A DNA stretch of 64,000 bases from Pseudomonas flexibilis (lineage in GTDB: Bacteria > Pseudomonadota > Gammaproteobacteria > Pseudomonadales > Pseudomonadaceae), in contig NZ_JRUD01000016.1 of assembly GCF_000802425.1 (NCBI RefSeq), positions 62,001-126,000 on the forward strand, written 5' to 3'. Shown here one piece after another: positions 17,542 through 26,981 of the stretch. A program made the translations under genes and the position numbers. Numbering within the stretch: position 1 is the stretch's first letter; each line of letters opens with the position of its first letter. The notes under the pieces are model-generated. The model worked only from the letters and a program-made list of their open reading frames with translations, did not search any database and was not told where the DNA came from.

Positions 17542-18304
17542 GCTTCTTGGCGATACTCGGCACGCGGCGGCTGACCTTGGCCACCGGCAACGGCAGGAGT
17601 TTTCCCATCGCTTCACGGCGCGGCTGGCGCAAGGGTCGCAGGCCGATCATCAGCTTGCGCGCCACCAGAATGTAAAAGCCGGCCCCCGGCGACTGCCAGC
17701 GTCCGCCCCACCGTTCCAGGCGCGCCAGCCGTGCCTGCCAGGCCGGCGAGGCAAGCGGCGGACAATAGCATCCGAAGCGGCGTTTCTCCAGCGCGAAGCC
17801 CAGCAGGTTCAGCCAGTCGACCACCCGGCTGGGTGCGATGCAGCGCGCCTGGCGCAGTCCGTCGGATGCGAAGTAATGCCGCAGTCCCCAACTGCTCCAG
17901 GGATTGATGCCGAGGATCACCAGGTGCCCGCCAGGCCGCACGCTGCGGGCCGCCTCGCGCAGCAAGCCGTGAGGGGAAACGCTGAAATCCAGACCGTGTT
18001 GCAGCACTACCAGGTCGGCGCTGTGCTCGCCCAGCGGCCAGGCCTGCTCGTCGCAGGCGATTTCCACCCCTGGAAAGGGCGCCCCCAGGCTGACCGTATG
18101 GCGGATCTGCCGAGCCGCGCACGACTTGGGCGGTGGGCCGTAATGAATGCTGAAGCCGCCGAAGAAGCCGGCGAGCTCGGACTCCAGGACGGGATGCTCG
18201 GCGTTCAGCATCTGCTGCCCCAGGGGCCCGGCGAACCAGCGCCGCGCCTCGCCAGTCAGCGCCAGCCAGCGAGGATCGGCCTGGGCAAAGGGTTGCTCGG
18301 TCAT
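17534..18304 (-). CDS. SAM-dependent methyltransferase (class I, type 11)
   Basis: A 256-residue protein starting at ATG 18304, five bases after GGAGG. The methyltransferase region is divergent at motif I ([19 protein letters not shown] occupies that place) but has a clear post-motif [15 protein letters not shown] and [19 protein letters not shown], typical of the methyltransferase 11 domain. The N-terminal 60 residues and the C-terminal basic tail ([17 protein letters not shown]) are peculiar to this Pseudomonas family found between gloB and rnhA. The substrate is unknown; the weak glycine motif I could mean weak or altered SAM binding. It is divergent from gloB, with 88 bp between the two starts. 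Confidence 0.8.
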   Translation of the reverse strand: MTEQPFAQADPRWLALTGEARRWFAGPLGQQMLNAEHPVLESELAGFFGGFSIHYGPPPKSCAARQIRHTVSLGAPFPGVEIACDEQAWPLGEHSADLVVLQHGLDFSVSPHGLLREAARSVRPGGHLVILGINPWSSWGLRHYFASDGLRQARCIAPSRVVDWLNLLGFALEKRRFGCYCPPLASPAWQARLARLERWGGRWQSPGAGFYILVARKLMIGLRPLRQPRREAMGKLLPLPVAKVSRRVPSIAKKHE

Positions 18305-18392
18305 GACCACCTCCGGATGAAGACGGGTAAGGTCCGCCTTGGCAATGCCGATTAAGATGCACCTTTATGTTCCGCAACGCGAGCCATCCGCC

Positions 18393-19175
18393 ATGCTGAA
18401 GATCGATGCCCTGCCGGCGTTCAATGACAACTACATCTGGCTGCTGCAAAACCCCGCCACGCATACATGCGCGGTGGTGGATCCGGGCGACGCCGCACCG
18501 GTGCTGAACTGGCTGGCGGCGCATCCCGACTGGCGCCTTACCGATATTCTGGTCACTCACCACCATCACGACCACGTGGGTGGCATTGCGCCTCTCAAGC
18601 AGCAGACCGCAGCGCGGGTCGTCGGCCCCGAGCGGGAGGCGATCCCGGCCCGCGACCAGGCGGTTGGCGACGGCGACCTCGTGAAGGTGCTGGGCCACGC
18701 ATGGCACGTCTTCCATGTTCCGGGCCATACCCTGGGGCACATCGCCTACTACAGCGATACGGCCGCCGACACACCCGTGTTGTTCAGCGGCGATACCCTG
18801 TTCGCCGCTGGTTGCGGGCGTCTATTCGAAGGCAGTCCCGCACAGATGCACGACTCGCTGAGCCGGCTGGCAAACCTGCCCGACACCACGCGCATCTACT
18901 GCGCCCATGAATACACGCTGAGCAACCTGCGTTTTGCCAGCGCCGTGGAGCCGCACAACCCCCAGGTCCGCGCGCGACTGGAAGAGGTGGAGTGCCTGCG
19001 TGCGGCCGGGCACACGACGCTGCCCTCCACACTGGCCATCGAGAAGGCCACCAACCCCTTTCTGCGCTGCAACGAAACATCCATTAATGAAATTATTTCG
19101 ACGCGTCAAAAAAACGGAAATCTGACGCCAGCACTTGTGTTTGAAGCGCTGCGCGCCTGGAAAGATCATTTTTAA
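18393..19175 (+). CDS. gloB: Hydroxyacylglutathione hydrolase (glyoxalase II)
   Basis: A 260-residue metallo-beta-lactamase-fold hydrolase beginning [20 protein letters not shown] at ATG 18393; the frame is open from 18339 but the family start is the one chosen. The binuclear metal site is seen in [11 protein letters not shown] near residue 54, [12 protein letters not shown] near 108, [18 protein letters not shown] near 130 and [11 protein letters not shown] near 167. The C-terminal substrate domain includes NPFLRCNE and ends RAWKDHF. The enzyme hydrolyses S-lactoylglutathione to lactate and glutathione in methylglyoxal detoxification. It is followed by mltD 98 bp later. Confidence 0.95.
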   Translation: MLKIDALPAFNDNYIWLLQNPATHTCAVVDPGDAAPVLNWLAAHPDWRLTDILVTHHHHDHVGGIAPLKQQTAARVVGPEREAIPARDQAVGDGDLVKVLGHAWHVFHVPGHTLGHIAYYSDTAADTPVLFSGDTLFAAGCGRLFEGSPAQMHDSLSRLANLPDTTRIYCAHEYTLSNLRFASAVEPHNPQVRARLEEVECLRAAGHTTLPSTLAIEKATNPFLRCNETSINEIISTRQKNGNLTPALVFEALRAWKDHF

Positions 19176-19273
19176 CTTCTCGAAGCGAGGCCCGTGTCAC
19201 CGGGCCTCCTTGCCCTTGCGCCGTTGCGTTCCTAGAATCGCGGCAATTTTTGGCCTCGAAACGACCACCTCCA

Positions 19274-20812
19274 ATGCCGCCGCTTCTTTCCTTTCATCTT
19301 TATTCAGCCCCTCTGGCACGGGCCCTGCGACTCGCCTCGCTGGCCGGCCTGCTGACTCTGGCGGGCTGTCAGAGCCTGCAGCAATCCACCGATCCGACGG
19401 AGCAGGCAACCCTGGGCACCCCTGCTCTGCCCGCTTCGCAACCTTTCGCCGAGACCGTACAGGCTCCGCCAGCCGATATCTGGGGACGCATGCGGGCGGG
19501 CTTTGCCTTCTCCATTGAAGAGAACGCTCAGATCATCCGCCACCGTCAATTGTTCATCGACAATCCCCGGACGCTCGAAGCTGCCAGTGAGCGCGGCAGC
19601 CTATACATGCACTACATCGTCGAACGCCTCGAAGAGCGCCAGTTACCGCTGGAACTGGCGCTGCTGCCCGTAATCGAAAGCGCCTACAACCCCCTCGCCT
19701 ATTCCCGCGCCCATGCGGCGGGCCTGTGGCAGTTCATTCCTTCCACGGGACGCCATTTCAACCTGCGCCAGACCAACTGGTATGACGGGCGCCGTGACGT
19801 CACCGCCTCCACCGACGCCGCGCTGAACTACCTGACCCGCCTGCATGCCATGTTCGACGGCGACTGGCCACTGGCCCTGGCGGCCTACAATGCCGGCGAA
19901 GGCACGGTGCGCCGGGCCATGAAGCGCAACGAGAGCAAGGGGCTGCCGACCGATTTCTGGAGCCTGCCACTGCCGCGCGAAACCCGCGAATACGTGCCCA
20001 AGCTGCTTGGCCTGGCCTCGCTGGTAAAGGCACCCGAAAAATACAATGTCGCCCTGAATCCGATCCCCAACGAGCCCTACTTCGAGGTGGTCGAGATCGA
20101 CCGCCGCATGGACCTGGCCCGCGCCGCCAAGCTGGCCGAGATCGACGAGCAGCACCTGTATCTGCTCAATCCGGCCTTCAAGCGCCGGATCACCATGGAC
20201 GGCCCCCGCCATCTGCTGGTGCCAAGCAGCAACGCCGAGATTCTCGCCACCAACCTCGCGCAGCTTCCGCAAGAGGACCTGGTTGACTGGCACGAATACA
20301 AGGTCCGCCCGGGTGACAGCCTGTACACCATCGCCCGCCGGCACAACCTGACCGTGGGCATGCTGCAGGAAATCAATCGCATCCGCGGCACACACCTGCG
20401 GGTCGGCCAGTTGCTCAGCATTCCCTCGCACGCCGGCCAGCCGGCACCCGCTGCCCGCACCGTGCTGGCCAGCGCCAGCACAGGCGGCGAAGGCACTTAC
20501 AACTACCGGGTCAAGAACGGCGACTCGCTGTGGACCATCGCCGCCAACCACAAGGTCAGCGTCACCGACATCAAGCGTTGGAACAAGCTGTCGAGCAACC
20601 GCCTGCGCATCGACCAGGTGCTGACCCTGCGCGGCGGCAGCGCTCAACCGACCGGTGAGCAACCGACGATCTACAAGGTGCGCAAGGGCGACTCGCTGTA
20701 CGCCATCGCCAAGCGTTTCAACGTGAACGTCAGCCACCTGCAGAGCTGGAACCCCAACAGCAGCGAAGCGCTGCGGCCCGGCCAGACCCTGACGCTCTAT
20801 CTCGCGGATTGA
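19274..20812 (+). CDS. mltD: Membrane-bound lytic murein transglycosylase D
   Basis: A 512-residue lipoprotein starting at ATG 19274 (the frame opens with TTG 19250). The N-terminus ends in the lipobox LTLAGC, so the protein is anchored by a lipidated cysteine. The SLT domain has the catalytic glutamate in LLPVIESAYNPLAYS near residue 130 and AAYNAGEGTVRRAM further on. Three LysM modules follow, starting YKVRPGDSLYTIA, YRVKNGDSLWTIA and YKVRKGDSLYAIA, spaced by 50-80 residues. The enzyme cleaves glycan strands to make 1,6-anhydro-muropeptides. Length and three LysM modules fit the Pseudomonas MltD. A terminator-like hairpin follows. Confidence 0.94.
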   Translation: MPPLLSFHLYSAPLARALRLASLAGLLTLAGCQSLQQSTDPTEQATLGTPALPASQPFAETVQAPPADIWGRMRAGFAFSIEENAQIIRHRQLFIDNPRTLEAASERGSLYMHYIVERLEERQLPLELALLPVIESAYNPLAYSRAHAAGLWQFIPSTGRHFNLRQTNWYDGRRDVTASTDAALNYLTRLHAMFDGDWPLALAAYNAGEGTVRRAMKRNESKGLPTDFWSLPLPRETREYVPKLLGLASLVKAPEKYNVALNPIPNEPYFEVVEIDRRMDLARAAKLAEIDEQHLYLLNPAFKRRITMDGPRHLLVPSSNAEILATNLAQLPQEDLVDWHEYKVRPGDSLYTIARRHNLTVGMLQEINRIRGTHLRVGQLLSIPSHAGQPAPAARTVLASASTGGEGTYNYRVKNGDSLWTIAANHKVSVTDIKRWNKLSSNRLRIDQVLTLRGGSAQPTGEQPTIYKVRKGDSLYAIAKRFNVNVSHLQSWNPNSSEALRPGQTLTLYLAD

Positions 20813-20842
20813 ACCGCTCCCCCAGGGCGGCCTGCCAGCCTA

Positions 20843-20878
20843 CCGCCGATCCGCAGCCCCGGGTCGGCGGGCTTTTGC
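20843..20878 (+). terminator. Probable terminator after mltD
   Basis: A 7-bp stem CCGCCGA / TCGGCGG (20843-20849, 20864-20870) is followed by GCTTTTGCC. The loop is large, so the element is moderate in strength. Confidence 0.55.
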
Positions 20879-20945
20879 CCCCCGGGGCAAGCTGGTACTG
20901 TACCGGCAGCTTCATCCGCCGCCATGGACCGGGTTTCCTCGCCTG

Positions 20946-22775
20946 ATGTACCGCCTCGTTATCCTGTTGCTGAGCCTGCTTTGCCTGCCGGTGCACGCCG
21001 GGCTCTTCCACAGCCATGGCTACGCCCAGTTCGGCACGCTCAAGTACCCCGCTTCCTTCACCCACTTCGACTGGGTCAACCCCGACGCACCCAAAGGCGG
21101 CACCCTGCGCCTGATGGGCCTGGGTACCTTCGATACCCTCAATCCCTACCCGCTCAAGGGCACCAGCCCCACAGCGACGGCCAACTTCTGGCAGTACGGC
21201 GTCAGCGAGCTGAACGCCCCGCTGATGGTCGGCACCGGCGCCTACGATCCTTCCGGTGACGAGCCCGCTTCCAGTTATGGGCTGGTGGCCGAGTCCATCG
21301 ACTACGACAGCGAACGCAGCTGGGTGGTATTCAACCTGCGCCGCGAAGCTCGCTTCCACGACGGCAAGCCGATCACCGCCGCCGACGTGGCCTTTTCCTA
21401 CCGCACCCTGCTGCGCGATGGCCACCCGAGCTACCGCACCAGCCTGCAGGAGGTGGCGCGGGTCGACATCCTCAACCGCCAGCGCATCCGTTTCGTGTTC
21501 AAGCGCGCCGGCAACCCGCTGCTGATCCTGCGCCTCGGCGAGCTGCCGGTGCTGCCGCAGCACTACTGGAACAAGCGCGACATCAAGGCCACCAGCTTCG
21601 AGCCACCGCTGGGCAGCGGTCCTTACCGCATCGTCCAGGTGGAGCCCGGCCGACGCCTGGTATTCGAGCGGGTGGAGAACTGGTGGGGCGAGGACCTGGC
21701 GGTGAACCGCGGCAAGTACAACTTCGATCGGGTGGAGGTGGATTTCTACCGCGATAACCATGTGGCCTTCGAGGCCTTCAAGGCCGGCGAATTCGACATC
21801 TTCCTGGAAAACCAGGCAAAGAACTGGGCCAGCGGCTACAACTTCCCGGCAGTGGCGCGCGGCGAGGTGATCCGCGCGGAGATTCCCCATCGGATTCCCA
21901 CCCAGACCCAGGCGCTGTTCATGAACAGCCGGCGAGCGATCTTCGCCGATCGGCGGGTGCGCGAAGCCATGGGCCTGATGCTGGATTTCGAATGGGCCAA
22001 CCGCACCCTGTTCAATGCCGCCTACCGGCGCAGCGAGAGTTACTTCCCCAACAGCGAATTCTCCGCCACTGGCAAACCGGAAGGCGCCGAGTGGCTGCTG
22101 CTTTCACCCTGGCGCGAGCAACTGCCGCCCGGCACACTCACCCGTCCCTGGCAGATGCCGCGCACCGATGGCCGCGGCATTCCGCGCGAGACCATACGCC
22201 GCGCCCTCGGCCTGCTGGCCGAGGCGGGCTGGAAGCCATCCGGTCAGGGGCTGCGCGACGCCCGGGGTCGTCCACTGCGTTTCGAGATCCTGCTGGTCAA
22301 CCCGCGCCTGGAACGCATCCTGCAGCCGTACCGGGAGAACCTGCAGCGCCTCGGCGTGCAGGTCGGCCTGCGCACCGTGGACCGCGCGCAGTACAAGCAA
22401 CGGCTCGACAGCTTCGATTTCGACATGGTGCTGATGACACTGCCGCAAACCCTCAGCCCCGGCCTGGAACAATGGCAGTACTTTCATTCCTCCCAGGCGA
22501 ACGTGCGTGGCAGCCGCAACTATGCGGGTATCGCCGATCCGGTGGTGGACGCCATGCTTGAACAGCTGCTGGCCGCCACCAGCCGTGAGGAGCAGATTGT
22601 CGCCACCCGCGCCCTGGACCGCGTGCTGCTCTGGCAGCACTACAGCATCCCCAACTGGTACATCGATCACCACCGCTTGGCCTATCGCAATCGCCTGGCC
22701 ATGCCCGGTACGCCGCCGTACACCCTCGGATTGCGTGCCTGGTGGCAAAAGCCCACGGAGAAGAGCTCACGATGA
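20946..22775 (+). CDS. Yej-type extracellular solute-binding protein, copy 1
   Basis: A 609-residue periplasmic protein with a signal peptide (MYRLVILLLSLLCLPVHA). The mature part starts GLFHSHGYAQFGTLKYP and carries the SBP_bac_5 hallmarks [43 protein letters not shown] and [18 protein letters not shown], then a DFEWANRTLFNAAY segment typical of the YejA subgroup. Such proteins bind oligopeptides, including microcin-C-like and cell-wall-derived peptides, for import through YejBEF. It is the first gene of a tightly overlapping run (copy 2, yejB, yejE, yejF, fabI). Its stop overlaps the next start as ATGA. Copy 1 lacks the extra segment present in copy 2. Confidence 0.88.
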   Translation: MYRLVILLLSLLCLPVHAGLFHSHGYAQFGTLKYPASFTHFDWVNPDAPKGGTLRLMGLGTFDTLNPYPLKGTSPTATANFWQYGVSELNAPLMVGTGAYDPSGDEPASSYGLVAESIDYDSERSWVVFNLRREARFHDGKPITAADVAFSYRTLLRDGHPSYRTSLQEVARVDILNRQRIRFVFKRAGNPLLILRLGELPVLPQHYWNKRDIKATSFEPPLGSGPYRIVQVEPGRRLVFERVENWWGEDLAVNRGKYNFDRVEVDFYRDNHVAFEAFKAGEFDIFLENQAKNWASGYNFPAVARGEVIRAEIPHRIPTQTQALFMNSRRAIFADRRVREAMGLMLDFEWANRTLFNAAYRRSESYFPNSEFSATGKPEGAEWLLLSPWREQLPPGTLTRPWQMPRTDGRGIPRETIRRALGLLAEAGWKPSGQGLRDARGRPLRFEILLVNPRLERILQPYRENLQRLGVQVGLRTVDRAQYKQRLDSFDFDMVLMTLPQTLSPGLEQWQYFHSSQANVRGSRNYAGIADPVVDAMLEQLLAATSREEQIVATRALDRVLLWQHYSIPNWYIDHHRLAYRNRLAMPGTPPYTLGLRAWWQKPTEKSSR

Positions 22776-24877
22776 ACACCCTGTGCAAACGCCTGCTGCC
22801 GGCCACGGCCCTCACGCTCGGGCTGGCCGGCGCGGCACTGGCGCAACCCCAGCATGCCGTCACGCTGTATGACGAGGCACCGCTCTACCCGGCCGATTTC
22901 CGCCACTTCGACTTCGTCAACCCGGACGCGCCCAAGGGGGGCACCCTGCGCCTGGCCGGGCTGAATGGCTTCGACAGCTTCAACCCGTTCATACCCAAGG
23001 GCAACGAAGCCAGCATGATCGGGCTGGTCTACGACACCCTCACCTACCATTCCCCGGACGAGCCGTTCACGGAATACGGCCTGCTGGCGGAAAGGATCGA
23101 AAAGGCGCCGGACAACAGCTTCGTGCGCTTCCACCTGCGCCCCCAGGCACGCTTCCATGACGGCACCCCGTTGACCGCCGAGGATGTGGTGTTCACCTTC
23201 GATACCCTGGTCAGCAAGGGCGACCCGATGTACCGCCACTATTACGCGGACATCAAGCAGGTGGTGGCCGAAGGGCTGCATCGCGTGCGCTTCGATTTCA
23301 CCCATACCGGCAACCGCGAATTGCCACTGATCATCGGGCAGTTGCAGATTCTGCCCCGGCACTGGTGGCAGGAACGCGACCTGTCCCGAAGGGAGTCCGC
23401 ACCGGCGCTGGAAACCATCGCCACGCTAGTGCTCGCCGAAGACGGCCGCAGCGTCACCATCACCCTGAACGAGGGCGAGAACCTCCCCAGCGCCGAGGAC
23501 GTGCAACTGTCCCGTGCCACCCAGGATCTGCCGGCACTTGCCGCGGTGAAATCCCTGCACATCGCGGATGCCCGGCGCCTGCGTGCCGAATTGAACGGCC
23601 CCGCCAGCGAGGACCTACTGGCCGCCCTGCGCGCCATGAAGGTGCTGCCGGCCAAGCGCGACTTCACCCGCACCAGCCTGGAGCCGCCGCTGGGCAGCGG
23701 CCCGTACCGCATCGCCAGCTACGCCGCCGGCCGCTCCGTGCGCTACGAGCGGATCACCGACTGGTGGGCAGCCGATCTGCCGGTGACCCGCGGCCTTTAC
23801 AACTTCGACGCCATTACCCTGGATTACTACCGCGACATGTCCGTCGCCCTGGAGGCCTTCAAGGCCGGGCAGTTCGACTACAACCTGGAATACTCCGCCA
23901 AGGACTGGGCCACCGGCTATGACAGCCCCGCCCTGCGCAGCGGCCGGATCATCCAGGAAGCCATTCCCAACCACAATCCGGTGGGCATGCAGGGCTTCAC
24001 CTTCAATATCCGCCGGCCGATGTTCCAGGATCGCCGCGTGCGCGAGGCCATTGCCCTGCTGTTCGACTTCGAATGGACCAACAAACAGCTTTTCTTTGGC
24101 GCCTACAAGCGCACCCGCAGCTTCTTCGAGAACTCGGAACTGGCGGCCCGCGGGCTGCCTGACGAGGCGGAGCTGAAGCTCCTCGAGCCCCTGCGCGAGC
24201 ACCTGCCCGAGGAGGTATTCACCCAGGGTTTCGAGCCGCCGGTGAGCGACGGCAGCGGCATCATTCGCGACCGCCAGCGCCGCGCGTACCAGTTGCTGCT
24301 CGACGCCGGCTACCGAGTGGAAAAGGACCGCATGGTGAATGCCGATGGCCAGCCGCTGAGCTTCGAGTTCATGGTGCTGCAGGCCAACATGGAGCGCGTG
24401 CTGCTGCCGTTCAAGCGCAACCTGGCCGAGCTGGGCATCGAGATGCAGCTGCGTCGCGTGGACGTCTCGCAGTTCATCAACCGCCTGCGTTCCCGTGACT
24501 TCGACATGACCTCCAGCATCTGGCCGCAATCGAACTCGCCGGGTAACGAACAGATGGAGTTCTGGCATTCGCGCAGCGCGGACAGCCCCGGCAGCCGCAA
24601 CTTCATCGGCCTGCGCGACCCGGCGATCGATGCGCTGGTGGAAGGCCTGATCCGCGCCGATTCGCGGCAGAGCCTGATCACCCATGCCCGCGCGCTGGAC
24701 CGCGCCCTGCTCTGGGGCCACTACGTGGTGCCCAACTACTACATCGATACCTGGCGCGTGGCGCACTGGACGCATCTCAAGCGCCCGCACCGCACACCGC
24801 GCTACGACGTGGGCTTGATGAGCTGGTGGATCGAAGGCAGCGCGCCGACGCCCGCGCCGGACGAGGTAGCTGAATAA
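22772..24877 (+). CDS. Yej-type extracellular solute-binding protein, copy 2, with a ~90-residue extra segment
   Basis: Start ATG 22772 overlaps the previous stop (ATGA); an earlier start at 22742 is rejected because the signal peptide begins [20 protein letters not shown] and ends ALA. The 701-residue product aligns along its whole length with copy 1 ([75 protein letters not shown]) but carries about 90 extra residues, roughly 207-296, between [13 protein letters not shown] and [11 protein letters not shown]. The extra part contains [15 protein letters not shown] and [12 protein letters not shown], which echo the preceding segment's own motifs, so it looks like a diverged tandem duplication. 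Otherwise this is a peptide-binding partner of the YejBEF importer. Stop TAA shares its last base with the yejB start. Confidence 0.88.
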   Translation: MNTLCKRLLPATALTLGLAGAALAQPQHAVTLYDEAPLYPADFRHFDFVNPDAPKGGTLRLAGLNGFDSFNPFIPKGNEASMIGLVYDTLTYHSPDEPFTEYGLLAERIEKAPDNSFVRFHLRPQARFHDGTPLTAEDVVFTFDTLVSKGDPMYRHYYADIKQVVAEGLHRVRFDFTHTGNRELPLIIGQLQILPRHWWQERDLSRRESAPALETIATLVLAEDGRSVTITLNEGENLPSAEDVQLSRATQDLPALAAVKSLHIADARRLRAELNGPASEDLLAALRAMKVLPAKRDFTRTSLEPPLGSGPYRIASYAAGRSVRYERITDWWAADLPVTRGLYNFDAITLDYYRDMSVALEAFKAGQFDYNLEYSAKDWATGYDSPALRSGRIIQEAIPNHNPVGMQGFTFNIRRPMFQDRRVREAIALLFDFEWTNKQLFFGAYKRTRSFFENSELAARGLPDEAELKLLEPLREHLPEEVFTQGFEPPVSDGSGIIRDRQRRAYQLLLDAGYRVEKDRMVNADGQPLSFEFMVLQANMERVLLPFKRNLAELGIEMQLRRVDVSQFINRLRSRDFDMTSSIWPQSNSPGNEQMEFWHSRSADSPGSRNFIGLRDPAIDALVEGLIRADSRQSLITHARALDRALLWGHYVVPNYYIDTWRVAHWTHLKRPHRTPRYDVGLMSWWIEGSAPTPAPDEVAE

Positions 24878-25959
24878 TGCTGGCCTACATTGCGCGGCGC
24901 CTGCTGCTGATCATTCCGACCCTGCTCGGCATCCTGCTGATCAACTTCCTCATCATCCAGGCCGCGCCCGGCGGCCCGGTGGAGCAGACCATCGCCCGCC
25001 TGGAGGGCTTCGACGCCGCAGCCGGTGGCGCCACCGGACGCATCGCCGGCGGCGGCGCCGAAGCGGCGTCCGGCTCCAACTATCGCGGCGCCCAGGGCCT
25101 GGACCCGGAACTGGTGGCCGAGATCGAGCGCATGTACGGCTTCGACAAACCGGCCCATGAGCGCTTCTGGCTGATGCTGACCAACTACGCACAGTTCGAT
25201 TTCGGCGAAAGCTTCTTCCGCGACGCCAAGGTCACCGACCTGATTCTGGAAAAGATGCCGGTGTCCATCTCGCTCGGGCTGTGGAGCACACTGATCATGT
25301 ACCTGGTCTCCATCCCGCTGGGCATCGCCAAGGCCACCCGCCACGGCAGCGCCTTCGATGTCTGGACCAGCTCGGCGATCATCGTCGGCTACGCCATCCC
25401 GGCGTTCCTGTTCGCCATCCTGCTGATCGTGCTGTTCGCGGGCGGCAGCTACTTCAACTGGTTCCCGCTGCGCGGCCTCACCTCCAGCAACTTCGACGAG
25501 CTGTCGCTGCTGGGCAAGGTCGCCGATTACTTCTGGCACCTGGCGCTGCCGGTGACCGCGCTGGTGATCGGCAACTTCGCCACCCTGACCCTGCTGACCA
25601 AGAACAGCTTCCTCGACGAGATCGGCAAGCAGTACGTAGTCACCGCCAAGGCCAAGGGCCTGAGCCCCAACCGCGTGCTCTACGGTCACGTGTTCCGCAA
25701 CGCCATGCTGATCATCATTGCCGGCTTCCCCGCCGCCTTCATCGGCATGTTCTTCACCGGTTCGCTGCTCATCGAGGTGATCTTCTCCCTCGACGGCCTG
25801 GGCCTGCTCAGCTTCGAGTCGGCGCTGAACCGCGACTACCCGGTGGTGTTCGGCACGCTGTTCCTGTTCACCCTGCTGGGCCTGCTGGTCAAGCTGATCG
25901 GCGATCTCACCTACACCCTGGTCGATCCGCGCATCGACTTCGAAAGCCGGGAGGGTTGA
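24877..25959 (+). CDS. yejB: Peptide ABC transporter permease YejB
   Basis: A 360-residue inner-membrane permease of the DppB/OppB class. It begins [20 protein letters not shown] with helix 1, has a periplasmic loop of about 130 residues with a glycine/alanine-rich stretch ([19 protein letters not shown], residues about 45-65), then helices and the EAA-type coupling loop [20 protein letters not shown] near residue 250. E. coli YejB is 364 residues, so the length matches. The transporter is an oligopeptide importer, used by microcin C in enterobacteria. Translation is coupled to the upstream binding-protein gene (TAATG). Next gene begins 2 bp after its stop. Confidence 0.92.
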   Translation: MLAYIARRLLLIIPTLLGILLINFLIIQAAPGGPVEQTIARLEGFDAAAGGATGRIAGGGAEAASGSNYRGAQGLDPELVAEIERMYGFDKPAHERFWLMLTNYAQFDFGESFFRDAKVTDLILEKMPVSISLGLWSTLIMYLVSIPLGIAKATRHGSAFDVWTSSAIIVGYAIPAFLFAILLIVLFAGGSYFNWFPLRGLTSSNFDELSLLGKVADYFWHLALPVTALVIGNFATLTLLTKNSFLDEIGKQYVVTAKAKGLSPNRVLYGHVFRNAMLIIIAGFPAAFIGMFFTGSLLIEVIFSLDGLGLLSFESALNRDYPVVFGTLFLFTLLGLLVKLIGDLTYTLVDPRIDFESREG

Positions 25960-25960
25960 G

Positions 25961-26980
25961 ATGAAACTGTCCCCGCTCAATCGACGTCGCTTCGAGCGCT
26001 TCAAGGCCAACAAGCGTGGCTGGTGGTCGCTGTGGCTGTTCCTTGCGCTGTTCGTGCTCAGCCTGGGCGCCGAACTGATCGCCAACCACAAGCCACTGAT
26101 CGTCAGCTACGACGGACAGTGGTACTCCCCGGTGTTCAAGCGCTACCCGGAGACCACCTTTGGCGGCGAATTCCCGCTGGAGGCCAACTACAAGAGCCCT
26201 TATGTGCGCCAGCTCATCGAAGAGAAAGGCGGTTGGATGCTCTGGCCGCCGATTCCCTTCGATTACGCCAGCATCAACTACGATCTGGACATCCCGGCCC
26301 CCGCCCCGCCCTCCATCCAGAACTGGCTGGGCACCGATGACCAGGGCCGCGACGTGCTGGCGCGGATCATCTATGGCTTCCGCGTGTCGGTGCTGTTCGC
26401 CCTGACGTTGACCCTGCTCAGCTCGCTGATCGGCGTCATAGCCGGCGCCGTGCAGGGTTTCTACGGCGGCTGGGTGGACCTGGCCGGGCAGCGCTTCCTG
26501 GAGATCTGGTCGGGGTTGCCGGTGCTCTACCTGCTGATCATCCTGGCCAGCTTCGTGCAGCCGAACTTCTGGTGGCTGCTGGGCATCATGCTGCTGTTCT
26601 CCTGGATGAGCCTGGTGGACGTGGTGCGTGCCGAGTTCCTGCGCGGCCGCAACCTGGAGTACGTGCGCGCCGCCCGAGCGCTAGGCATGCAGAACGGCGC
26701 CATCATGTTCCGTCACATCCTGCCCAACGCCATGGTCTCCACCATGACCTTCATGCCGTTCATTTTGACCGGGGCCATCGGCACCCTGACCGCCCTGGAT
26801 TTCCTCGGCTTCGGCCTCCCCGCCGGCTCTCCCTCGCTGGGCGAACTGGTGGCCCAGGCCAAATCCAACCTGCAGGCGCCCTGGCTGGGCATCGCCGCGT
26901 TCAGCGTGCTGGCGATCATGCTGAGCCTGCTGGTGTTCATCGGCGAAGCCGCCCGCGATGCCTTCGACCCGAGGAAGTGA
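25961..26980 (+). CDS. yejE: Peptide ABC transporter permease YejE
   Basis: A 339-residue DppC/OppC-class permease. Helix 1 (WWSLWLFLALFVLSLGAELI) follows a basic N-terminus; a long periplasmic loop carries the YejE-type sequence YSPVFKRYPETTFGGEFPLE and KGGWMLWPPIPFDYASINYD. The family entry motif NWLGTDDQGRDVLARIIYG is near residue 120 and the coupling loop EYVRAARALGMQNGAIMFRH is near 225. E. coli YejE is 341 residues. It pairs with YejB to form the membrane channel. Stop at 26978-26980 is one base before the yejF ATG, so expression is coupled. Confidence 0.93.
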   Translation: MKLSPLNRRRFERFKANKRGWWSLWLFLALFVLSLGAELIANHKPLIVSYDGQWYSPVFKRYPETTFGGEFPLEANYKSPYVRQLIEEKGGWMLWPPIPFDYASINYDLDIPAPAPPSIQNWLGTDDQGRDVLARIIYGFRVSVLFALTLTLLSSLIGVIAGAVQGFYGGWVDLAGQRFLEIWSGLPVLYLLIILASFVQPNFWWLLGIMLLFSWMSLVDVVRAEFLRGRNLEYVRAARALGMQNGAIMFRHILPNAMVSTMTFMPFILTGAIGTLTALDFLGFGLPAGSPSLGELVAQAKSNLQAPWLGIAAFSVLAIMLSLLVFIGEAARDAFDPRK

Positions 26981-26981
26981 G

